From positions 1,882,501 through 1,946,500 of the forward strand of contig JAXRKN010000045.1 in assembly GCA_038502055.1 (NCBI GenBank): 64,000 nt of DNA. Reading direction: 5' to 3'. The notes under the pieces are model-generated. The model did not search any database. It saw only the letters and a list, made by a program, of their open reading frames with translations, and was not told where the DNA came from. Position 1 is the first letter of the stretch. Every line of letters starts with the position of its first letter. Shown here in pieces: positions 25,659 through 38,100 of this stretch. The translations under genes and the position numbers were made by a program. Source of the DNA: Tanytarsus gracilentus. Its lineage: Eukaryota; Arthropoda; Insecta; Diptera; Chironomidae.

Positions 25659-28600
25659 TTTTAAAGTCATTCACAGAGTGAAAACAGATGGTGATTGTAA
25701 AATTGCTCTAAAATGTCATTAGATTGCAAAACATACCAATTCATTTACAAACTGTTTTATTCATGCCATTAAATGTTGTTCGATTGGTGTTTAGAAAATT
25801 AAACATTATTAAGCGCATGAGGTTAAACCATTGACATTTAACTTTATGATTGTTGAAAATATTTAATAATTTCACCAAAATTTCTTGAAAAATCAAAAAT
25901 AATTTTTTCTTTTTAAAAAAACCATCGCAGGAAAAGCAAACGAGTTAGAACTCGTAAAGTAACTACACACATCTAAAAATGTCTGAATTTTTCATTGGCT
26001 AACGTTTTGATGGAGTGTGAGAGGAAAATGTATACAAAAAGCAAGTTTTCATACCACAAAAAAAGAGCGAAGCTCCCAAAAAATTATACGTGAATTTTTG
26101 CCAGGAAAAACTCCGCCCAGGCCGCCACACATTTTCTATTTTATTTTACTTTTTTTGCCCCGGCGAGAGAGTGAGCGAGTTTTCCGACTCAGACAGCTAC
26201 TACTGCCTGCACGATATTGCTAAAACGTACAAATATCGCTGCATGTATATGAGAGAAAGTTGATGATGATTGCGAGCAAGGAGGATGAGTGTGAAGATGA
26301 ATATGGAAAAAGAGTTTAAATGCGGAGTGTGAGAGCCTTTGCATAGAAATAAAATTGCGTCCGCTGATGACGGTGTGAATGGAAATTCATCATTATGATA
26401 ATTTATTCTTTGTTTATACGCTGCCGTTCGTCTTCTCCCAACTGACTCGAGAGATATCTCATAATTCATTCGTAGCATCGTCATTTGTCATATTTTCTAT
26501 GCTTCTCTTTTTTTCTGCCTGGCTCCACGTAAAGTCATCAAGAGTTGAAAAATTACATTTTTAATCTCATTTCGTTGATCTTGATGGACAATTACGTGAG
26601 ATATAATGAAAATTTACGATAAACAGAGGAGAATCAGGATAAAAAATTTTAAGTTTAAAAAGAGATTCAATAAAATTAGATAAAACTCTAAATTCTAATT
26701 TAAATTTTTTTTAATCTTAAATAATTTTCTATTTTTTGCAAATCTACATTCAATTTTTAATTTAATCCCTCCATTCATAACCTCACATCTCTCTCGCTAT
26801 CACAAGAAAGCATAGAGAAAATGGTGAAACGTCGAGAAATGAAAAATGCGTGTACGTGCTTAAATGACAGCAAGAAGGGGGAAAGGAATGTTTCATTTAT
26901 GTTGTTGCAAATTAATTTTGAATTTCTTTCGTCTTATTCGCAGGCTTTAGGTGGAGCAAAGTGAATGAAATGAAAATGAACGAATTGATTGAGCAGAAAT
27001 TCAATTATAGAAGCAAGTGTAGCGAATGCGAGATAGAAAGAAATGATTAAAGACAGTTAAATGGCTTTAATCCCTCTTCATTCATCCAACTCCATCCACA
27101 TCAGTGACGACTATTGACCATATCGACAGATACTTCGTGATCACGTAGTAAAAATGTGCATTAGACTTCTCGTCAATATTTGCATCAATAAAAATGTCTT
27201 TCGTTTACTGAGTAAAACTAAAACGTGGTTTTTACAGAATTTTAATACTTTTCAGATCACGAACGATGCTACGTGATGTTACATGTGGCTTTGATCCCAT
27301 CGATCTATGAAATGGAAAGGTTTGAAATATTTTCTCAAAATTAAAATCTTTCAATTGCAATTAAAAGTTTTGACTAAATTTTGAACGTTAAAATTTAAAT
27401 ATTGAAAATTAATTTGTTGTCGATTCTTCATTCACAAATTCTTCATTTTACAATCAATATTAAAAGCCTCTTTTCAATTTCATTAGAAAATAACATTTTG
27501 ACATTTCCTATTGAATTTATCTCTTTTCGCAATATCATGGCTGAAAGACATCAAACAAATTTTGAATTTCGTATCCGTAGCAATTTCACCATAAAAAAGG
27601 GAAAACTCAATAGAGAAAATGAAAGAAGCAAAAAAAAATAATTTACACAAAGCTTCAAAAAGTTGAAAGGGAATGAAAGATGTAAATTTTTTACGTACAC
27701 ATTGAGCATGTGGAAGATGACCCCCGAAGGGCATGAATAATTACTCGTATTTATATTATTTGCTAAGCAATGGCTCAACATGATCAGAAAAAGGGTTTCA
27801 CTTTTACCAAAATTGTATGCCATGGAAATGATGATGCGACCGCTAGCATAGGGCAGGAACGCCATGCACACCCATCAAATTAAGACTCAATTCTGAATAC
27901 GCAAATTTATTTTACCTTCCTCACTCCGCCGCACATAAAAATGCCCCATGTTTTTACTTCATTCGGACATTTACAAACAAAAGAAAAATTATTCTCCATT
28001 CATTTTGTTGTCAGAAATGAAAAACACTTTTTTACAGCATTTTTCTCTTTTTCATGGGTTCTTTTTAACGAGGGAAGTATTTGGGAGTTTTGTCAAGGGT
28101 TAAAACGAAATCTTTTAACTTGAAAGTAAATGATTAAAAATTTGATTTAAAAAAGTAAAGAATAAATTTAAAAATTCTCTCCAAAGATTTTCCTATCCCC
28201 TCAAACACTCGCAATATAACCCTTTTAGTCGCTTCCTCACCTCCAAACAAAATACGCATGTTTTGTGCGTGAATAATTAATGGAGGAGGATTCACTCTCT
28301 CTCATCGCTCGAATGGTCAAGGACTTTAACGATTTGAAAGCAAATATTTTTTATGATTATTTCGCCTGGCACTGACAGGAGTGATGGTGGCAAGGCAGCG
28401 CATTAAAAGAATCATTTATCATGCTTTATATTTTCAGCGGTTTCTCCACACAACAGCGAGATGCTCTTATCATCGCGTTAGCAGCGGATTCTGACAGAAA
28501 TGCGTAAAGGATTTACAGCCGCATTCGCAACGCCAATCAAATTAAGCTTTCGAGCACCTTTTTTCAAATTTTGTTTGTTGAAGATATTTTGAGGGTTTTT

Positions 28601-31600
28601 GAAACATTTTCATTTAGTCAGCAGAAAATTTCCCCATTTTGATTTTTCATTATTTTCCGGTCTCAAAAATTTTCATTTGCATAAAACTAAGATATTTTCA
28701 TGCTGCCTTTGTTCTGTGCGCACTCAGAGACGATAAATTTAAAACTTTTCCTCTCGCCTCATTCCATCACTCCCGATGTGCACTTTTATCTTCATCAGAC
28801 CGAGGATTTACTATAATTTTAGTAGAAATAGCTATGGGTTGGAAAAAAGGAGAGTTTTTGGTTGAGGATTTTTCCTGCTATTCATTTTGCCTTCATTATA
28901 TATTCGGAGAACTTGATTTGAGGGGTTTTTTGTAGTTGTGACATAAATTAAGGTTTAAATTAAAATTTCCTAAAAATTCAAATGTTCATTAAATTTAAAA
29001 AAAACAATTTTGTTTCTAATTTTTTTACAAAATACCCTTCATTTATACAATATAATGCTCTTCTCGTCTGGTGGCAAGAACAGCAGCAGAAGAGTAAAAT
29101 GGAAATGCTTATCCAAGCCTTTTTTTCTATAATGCCATGAATGTACAACATTATGCCATGAGAAAGAAGCAAGAGGGAGGATTTTCTATTTTATAAAAAG
29201 CAGAAAACTGAATAACTTTTCTTTATTCCATGCAGAACTTTTCTCCGACTCATGCTAAGCCTTTTTTGCCATTATATTATCAAGAGCATTTCTGCTATAA
29301 GCACAAAATTTATATTTTCCTATTCTCCAACCAAGATAAAGTGAACGGTTCTCCCCTTCTTATACCAGATACCGTTTTTTTTGCATGCTCTCTCTCTCTC
29401 TTCGTTGTCTGGAGAATGAAACCAACTTGAAGATAAATGAGATTTTTCTGCCATTTTTTTTATCATCTTAATGTGCATGGCGAGGATAACAAAAAAAGTT
29501 AAATAAATATCTCATTGTGGTTTGTGCACATATAGAAATTCCCATCATAGCTTTTATCTTGGACGGAAAATCTTTCGGGAGTTTCAGATGTGGTTTTTAC
29601 GTATCGTGACTTGAATTTTAAAGCTGGATTTTTTGAATAATAAATTTTTAAAATTTTACCCCAAAAAACTTTAACAATTTTAATAAATTTTAAAACCCCA
29701 TCAAAAAGCTTTCAATATATTAAAAAAGTTTTCAACCGTCAAGTGCTCAGTAAATTAATTTAAATGTGGGGGACGTTAAAAAACTTCTAATTGTTGGCAA
29801 GGAAAGTTTTCTATACCAACGCTGCCGCCATCACATGCAGAATAAATCATTTTGAAATATAAAGAAAAAGTTTGTTCTTAATTTTCGCCACCACTTTGCA
29901 CAATAAACCATCACAAAACCAAAAAAAAGCGAACGATGTCGAATGGAAAAAGTCTGTAATTCAATTGCTTGGCAAACTAAATTGGCGAGTTGGAAAAGTA
30001 ATTAAAAATATTTAATGAAAATTTATCGTTCGTTTAAAAGCGACCGAGAAAGAGATCCAAGCCGTTGGCGGAGAGCGGGAGCAGAAAAAAATCTCTCGAG
30101 AAATTAATTACAATTTGATTATTATAAAGCTTAAGGCTCTTGGGGGAATGAAAACGACGTCATTAAAAAGGAATGTTTTAAAAAGGGATTTATCTCGAAA
30201 ATTTCAAGTGACACGAGCAAAGGGATGAAAACTATACGAAATTTTAACACTTCTGAGTGTCTCAAAAAATTGAAATTTTCCATCCATTTTTCTAATGTAA
30301 AATTAATTCTCATTAGAGATGTCTGTCGGAGAAGATAAGGCAGGATTTTTGAGCGGTGCAATGGCGGACATAACCCTTCATTAATTATAGAAGAGAGTTA
30401 ATGAGATTTTTATGTATAATTCAAGCGCAAAAAAGGGGACTGAAAAGATGACTTCAAGGACCTTCCACTTTCCCTTTTCACATTGTTCCACAATATATGT
30501 CAACGAACGACGAGTAATATTCACAAATCCATATTAAGTATAAACAACAACAGCGTGCAGGGAGAGAAAGCATCGTATTGCCCTCCATCATCAACATCAT
30601 CGAATAAATGAAAAACAATCGACAAATGTTGCTCGGGCTATCGAATTTATGATGAAGCGAAGGTAGAGTGAGAGGCAAGTGAAGTTGAGTGAATTGGAAA
30701 CACACAAAATTGACCAAAGAAGCAGCAATACACAGGCGGAAGGTCCATGAATGTGAAACGAGGCTGTCATCGGCAAAAGGAACTTCGGATATGACGATTT
30801 AATATTTGCAAAGCAATATTGTGAGAGAAAACAATTAAATTACAAAATTTTCCTTGCATTAAAGCCAAATCGATATACAATGCACACGAGAGTGAAAGTG
30901 GGATTTCGATAACATATGAGATTAGGTCGAAAATTTCTAATCTGAATGTATTTAATGTGTTTTGCATAATATTTAGTTTAATTCAATGAAAAATTGTTTT
31001 GTAATTGTTGTTTTAGAATTTTGCAATAATTTTGCGATTTTTCTATACTTTCAAACTTTAAAAATAAAATTTAGCATTTTAGAAAATTCAAATTAATTTT
31101 TTACTCCATTTTCCCATCGTCAACTCCATCCAACAAAATTTATTCCACGCTCGCACACAAATGTGAGCGCCCTGAAAAATGATTTTACTTATTAATCATT
31201 TAGATGGAGAGTTTTTTTACGCTGTTGTAAAGATAAAAGATATAAATTATCTCTCGGGAGGTTTTGTGTATGCAGCAATGTGAATTTGTTATAACGTTCT
31301 TATTCAACAAATACCATCTATCTCATGTGCGCGCGTGTATATCCATCATCATCATATATCATCTGACAAAGCGTTCCCTTCTTCTTTTTAGATAGAGCGA
31401 GTGAAAAAATACTTGATTGACTCGGGGTAAAAATTGTTGTGAGTTTAAAGAAAAAAGAAGGTTTAAAAAAATTTTGAAAGTAAACTTTGAACTTTTCAAG
31501 ATGAAAAAATCAAGATTTAAATTAATCAATCTTGAAAAATTTTAAATGTTTGAATCAAAAAATCATTTCACAGATATATATTTCTCTTTAATTCAAACAA

Positions 31601-34600
31601 TTTTTTCTACATTTATTTTGGACTTAATGAATTTTCTTCCTCAACCAGCTCAAATTATTTCGCTTACACACACTGCGATAAAAAGAATAAGCCTCATGGA
31701 ACACAAAATCGCCCATAAATTAATGCGTAAGAATCACGTAAAAATTTGCCATGTGTACATTTGCGAAAAGGAATTTTTCATCTCATCCGTTGCCATGTTT
31801 TAAATACACATAAAAACAACCCTCTTCATCTGCTTAGAACCCCTTTTTACCAAGCCGAGAGCATTAATGATGGCTTTTATCTTCAAACTTATAACATGAA
31901 ATGAATTTTTACTCTCTTTTTTGTTATTTTTGCATAGGCATTTGGAAGATGAGTTCACTTGCATGGAGGGATAGACACTTGAATTTTTTAAATCATGACT
32001 AGAGGTTGTTTTGAATTTATATAAATTTATTCAAGTTTTAAATTATAAAATTTTATCGTTATATTATTTTTAAGTTGTCAGCGTCTAAACCTTAACCTTA
32101 GAGTACAGACGAGGATTTCATTAAATGTAGAGAATTTTCTTGTTTTTACAATTTATTCTAACGAAGGGAAGCGTAGTAAGGGAATTCATTCGACTTTTTC
32201 TATTGAAAATTCTCCCAATTTTTTTCGCCACTGCTGAGTGCATACGACAGAGATCTCATGAAAATAGGGGAGCAACGTGTTGTGCAGATGACCATCGTAC
32301 ACACACAATTTTCGGTTATTTTCCCTTCACTTTTAGCGAAAGTAAAAAAGGAAGATCGTGAGTGTGAGGAAATGCTATTGTCCATTACTCGACGTTGTGA
32401 AAATTTAATTTGAATACAGAAGAGGGAAAAAATGCAATGTGAGAGCTATTTGACTGTGAGATGGGCATCGTAGAAATTGCTTTTTAGTTAAAATTTCTTT
32501 CAAGCATCATCGTCGTCAATGGCAGTGAATAGCATGCAAAAAAAGAGGGTGGAAGAGAGCAAAAAATCTAATATGGACGGCTTCCTCTGTGCGTGCGTCG
32601 AAGCAGCATAAAATAAGGGACGGAAGGGTGTGAGAAGAAAAAGTTTTTTCATTTTCCATGTCCATCCGAGAAATGAGAAAAAAGTATGCTGTGCTGCTAT
32701 AGGGAAATGACCACCATCTCATCTTATCATACCCCTTTCTCCTGCGCTCTCTCCGACATTTTTAAAATGGCGCTCAAAATGAATTTTATTTATATTTTTG
32801 TGTTGGATTTGATTTGATAGTTTTAATAATTTATAGAAATAATTTTAATATAAAACTTAGAAATTTTAAATATTTAAAAATATATCTTTAAATCATCCAA
32901 ACTATCGTCTAAATATTTCCTACTCAAAAAATTCACCTCGACTCAATTCCACGGTCACATTAATTAATTGAGATGCCATCATTCTCACTTTTTTTAAAAA
33001 AGTTTTTTTTTTCATGAAAACAATTCTGAGATTTTTATCCACGTTGAATTTCAATTATTGATTTTTTTTCACGGGGTAAACATTTTTGTAGACACACGCG
33101 AGTAAAAAAATGAAATTATTTTTTTCATTCGCATTCAGCAAGGTCAGTTATTGACTTCGATATTAAATATGCATAATAAAAAATATTGTTTATGGACGTG
33201 AGTGATACTTTAGGGATGGGTGAACAAGGTTTAAAAAATTATTAAATAATTTTAAGGGGTTTAAAATACCGCTGGATATGTTCCAGAGGACTCCCGGGAG
33301 TTTTGATAAAATTTCTTAAACTTTAAGGTCTTTAAGTTTTAGATAATTTTAATGCCAATTTTTAAATACATCCCTTTACTTGAATTTTATAAAAATTGTT
33401 TTCATTTTATCCCTTAATTGTGAACATCAAAAGCACACCTCAACTAAAATAGAGTCACTCAAAACATCAACTTGACATTTTCCATATGATTTCAAAACTT
33501 CATTTCTAAATTTTTCATCGCGACAAAAAGCTATGACAGAAATTATGAAATTAAAATGACACTGCGGCGGTAAAATTAGCCACAAAACTTTTTAATTTAA
33601 TTTAAAAAATTACCACACGCTGTTTTGGCAATTTGAAAAAAGCTCCCAAGCGAGATAAAAACTCTCGACAAAATTTAATTAAACCAGTGAAATTTAATTT
33701 CCACAACTCTGCTGCTGAGCGCCATTAAAAAAGAGCGAGGAAATTTTTACGACGTTGATTGCGAAGCGAGAAAAATGAGAAAATTTCCATAAAAAGAGTT
33801 GAAAGTGGTTGGAGGAGCAACAAAAGACAATAAAAAAATCGGGAAAGTCACAGGCGTCGTTAAATTGCTCAACTCTTTGCTTAAATTTCTGTTCTGTGCA
33901 GTAAAATGACAATAAATGTTCATCCCTGCCTAATCCTCCATCCTTCGATATTGTCATTGCCGATGTTATTCACGCTTCCACCGTGCGATATATAAAAGTG
34001 CGATTTTATGCAAAATACAAACATAAAATGTTTAATCGCTTCCGCAAATAAACTTTTATAACCAGTTACGGTGGAGATATTTGATGTGAATGTAGACTGA
34101 GCGTCTTGGAGTGCCAAAATAACAATCGAGTCCAAATTTATTTATGTGAGGATGATCGCGATAGAACTTGAAAGGGATTTTGATATTTTTGACCTGCCAA
34201 AAGATTCTTTTTTTTTAGAAATTGAACCTCAGTCATAAATTTTTAAATTTTTTAAATAAAGCCAAGAAAAATCTTATAAGATCGTCCCCACACATGCACG
34301 CTTCCATAAAAAATCACCCCTCTAAAAAATTTCTCTTCTACCCAAGAGGTGTCGTTAGTTCTGCACCGAAATTTAAAACTTTTTAAAATCCCTTCTCATC
34401 GTGTGCTGTACATGCGGAGTGTTAAAACAACATGTACATTCATCCAGACTGTGCTAACGGAAAAAAGTGAACTCTTTGGAAGAAACAAATTTATATCGAC
34501 ATTGAAGTATTGCAGAATGAAAAATCACCCAATTTTGCCTCCACTGATTCATTCCAACGAACATTCATCCATCGAAGCCGGAGCACAAGAGTATGTACAG

Positions 34601-34790
34601 AATAATACACACATGAAAAATGGCAACAACAAGCAAAAAACTCTAGGGGATGAAAAAAAATCCGCGAGTTTTTGCTATACTCTGAATTAGAGAGCGAATG
34701 GAGGCGACATACAGTGAGATTTTCCGTGTGTCTCCTCTCCTCCATCATCGCCATATATCGTACACATATCACACGTATATGCATGCATGA
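25659..34790. other. Gene-free AT-rich DNA with a GC-richer island at 28,360-28,560
   Basis: No gene can be supported. Frames of up to ~113 codons have no splice or translation context. The most distinctive part is 28,360-28,560, clearly GC-richer than its surroundings. It contains an acceptor-like TTTTCAG at 28,431-28,437 followed by a 22-codon open stretch (GFSTQQRDALIIALAADS...) ending at TAA 28,505-28,507. It may be a fossil exon or a conserved non-coding element. GC-richer patches also occur at 27,100-27,310 and 34,380-34,760. Confidence 0.45.
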
Positions 34791-34794
34791 AATG

Positions 34795-35152
34795 AGCGGA
34801 AAAAAAGAAGAAGGAAAAAGCATAAAACAATATTTTTTAGCCGTTCGCTGCTTTTTGCCACCATCGGCAGTGCGAGAAAATATTTTGTTAGCTGTGGTGT
34901 GTTTTTATCATTTTTCCGCGGTGTTTTAGCCGAAAAATAGCTAAGAAAATTTCAACGGAAAAAAGAAAAAAATTTGATAATCATACAAAAAAGTCACTGA
35001 TTGGCAGGACAATTGCAAAAAATATTGATAAGAAACAGAAAAAAGTTTTAAGTTTTGTGATAGTTTTAGTTCAATTATTGATAATCACGTGTGGACGGCG
35101 TCGACGGGAATTTTTAACAATCATCGTCAGTTGCGAAATATTTCGAAAAAGT
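34795..35152 (+). other. Probable non-coding first exon (5' leader) of a + strand gene
   Basis: About 355 bp contain no ATG in any frame, which is unlikely by chance in this DNA (ATG is common in the flanks) and typical of a selected 5' leader. The tract ends at a consensus donor, AAAAAGT followed by GTAAGTTG starting at 35,153. It contains CpG-richer patches (for example ACGGCGTCGACGGG near 35,097-35,110) expected around a promoter. The transcription start is not resolved. A TCAGTT initiator-like match at 35,127-35,132 would give an implausibly short exon, so the start is probably further left. The nearest downstream exon I can define is 51,910-51,970, implying an intron of about 16.8 kb. 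Confidence 0.5.
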
Positions 35153-38100
35153 GTAAGTTGAAAAAGAACTGAATTAATTGTATGCTGATTAAATATGACG
35201 GGTGGGCATGTGGGTGAAAGTGGTGTGAGGTTTTTAAACACATCATCCGTATGATAAATGCATTATTTGCATTATGCATGCGTGTATGTGCAATATTCAA
35301 CTGTTTATGCTCAATTAATAAATAATTACTGAAAATTCTCCCAAGTGGCTGTAAAAAATTATTTTCTACAAATTTTTCTACGGCATTTTTCTAAAAGCGA
35401 TAAAAGTGAAAAACTAAATTTTATTACTTCAAAAAAGCTTGATTTATTGCGTCTACAAAAGCGATTAATTATAAAAAGCAGATGAACTCCACGAGATGAT
35501 TTCTTACTTTTAGGATGCGATGCTTGTGGTTTTAAAAAGATGGCGACATGGTCATCATTAGAATCCTGTAAAGAGATAAAAAGTTTGGAAATATAAAATT
35601 CAAATAGTTTTATAATGGTCGTCATTAGAATTTTGAACCCACACCACCATCATTGTCCACTTGAGAGCTGTGCGTTTCACCCGCATCGCCATCAGTAAAC
35701 CCTTTTTTCTATGTCCTTTTTCTCAACACATCTATGCAAAAATAAAACTTCTGCGCAGGAATTTTCCTGTGACTTTTTATAAAACTCTCGCATATACATG
35801 GAAAAAAAGTAAAAGAGAATATTTTCGGCATCCATGAAAAAGTGTGCGATTGCGAATGTGTTTGTGTGAAAACTATCATGAAGGGATGAGAGCGAGAGAA
35901 AAATGAATTTTTCATGCTGAGACAATTACACACACACATTCGCAATTTATTCTTTCAACTAGAGGGGGATAAAAAGTCCTCGATAAAAATGAACATTTTT
36001 ATAGTCAGCGATTGCGCAAAAGGCGGCAAAAATTATTGATGTTTTTTACTATTTAAAAAATGAATTTTTACATAAAAAAATTATAAATAAAAAATGTGAG
36101 CGAATTTTTTAAAAACAACGCGAAAAAAATTTAAAGCTGTTTTAAATAAAGATGCAAACTGTTGCATTCGGGTTTTTATTGATTTTTTTCTCTCTCTTTT
36201 CGTCTGTCATCAATGAAAATGAAATTGTAAAAATGCGACTCAATTTATGACAAATCGATGAATTATTAATTAATTTCTTCAACTCACTTTAAAACTTTTT
36301 AAATATTTTTTTGACTCATCTCAGCTTACAGAATATTAATGTTCATTTGAGTACTTTATTTTAATTACGAAACTACACGATGATGCTGGGACGAAGCATT
36401 AAAAGTCGGATATCAAGATATAATTGTTGAGCATCATTATACAGTTTTATAGTGCCTTCAACGCCATAGAACAGAATGGTTCCTCCGAATATGAGAAACT
36501 TTTTCATCTCCATAGACACCCATCCGTATATATGCGGAGATGAAATTGCATTTTAATGTAGCAGAAATATTATTTTAATGTTTATTATTTTACATTCTCC
36601 GCTTTCGATGCTCTCAAAAATTTTATTTGAAACTTAATGTTGTGGACATTGTTGCTGTTACTACTCGAAAAATTATTCTTGCGCTATTTTTTTATGTTCG
36701 AACATTAAAAATTTTATGGTGAACATTTTTCGGTATGTTTCATAAATTTGTTTTTAACAGTTTCCGGTTAATAAAATTTTGAAAATTTACTTTTATTTTT
36801 TGACAAAATTGAAGATTTGCGATTCATTTCAATTTCAAATATTTACACATTTAAAAATCTTGTAAACTTTTTTATAATAAAACTCAGCTCAGATGTGTAA
36901 CCCAGGAAAAAAAATGAATTTAAATTTTTTTAATTAAATTTTCTATTTTCTAATTGCTATATTTGACTTTTCTATTATCAGAAAGGCTGCAAGCAAAAAT
37001 TTCAATTGATAAATTTTTACTCCCCAAAATATCCAATTTTTCCCCTTTCACAACTGTTCCTCATCTCAAAAATTAGATTTGCCACACTATCCATACAATC
37101 TAAATTCCAATTTTTGTTTCATCCGTCTTTTGTGCAACATAAAATATTCATCTATAGTAATAGAAAAGATGAGGCAAGAGGCAAATTCAACTTTTTACAT
37201 CTCTATCGACTTTATTCAGTATTCTGAGCATTCTCAGTGTATGGCAAATGATAAAAAGAAGAAGAGGGTGAAAATTTTAAAAGGAATGAGAGAAAAATTT
37301 TCTATAAAATGACGATGGTAAAATGTAGAAAACTAAATAGAAAATGTAATGAAAGAAGTGGGCGAGATGGCAACAATCCCTTCTGCATGCACAAAGAGAA
37401 GTGACTAGGAAATGATGATGGAGAGAAGGGAGAACGGGGTTGAGTGATGGTTATAAAAGTATGCATATGTCCAGCGTCCAGCATAGCAGCAGCAGCAGTT
37501 TCTCTGTTTGCATTTGAAAACCATTTAAAATGGAAAAGTTATTCAAATATTCTCCTCTCCGAGCACAGAAAGTTTTCCTTTTATATTTAACTTTTCTTTT
37601 TTTCTTGCCCACTCCAACGTCCAACTCAACATCTGCCCTCTTCTCAATTTATCCTTCAACTCTTTTTCATTTCCACCCTTTTTCCATTCGAATAGAAAAT
37701 AAATTAATGTTACGTTCTTGCATGATAATGAAGCTCTCCTTTTCTCTCATTCGTTCACTTACATTCAACTATACTAAAAAGGATATTCATGTTTTTGCTT
37801 CCTTTTACGTTCTTTTGAATTACTCAGAATAACATGAAATTATTTTTTTTGCCATGTAGTAAAATATATTTTAATTAGTCTTTCGAAATGCCCTTAAGAA
37901 CCTCATGTTGATGTCATTGAAATTTTCCCTAACGTCAATTTTAATAATAAAAAAAAAATGAAAAATTAATAAAAATATTTTAATGAAAACTTTCGTCCCT
38001 GTAAATAATCAAATTATTAATACACATCCAAGTCTCTTAATTATATCGATAGAAAATACATCCAGAAAATAATTAAGCACATGATGACATCCCAAATTTA

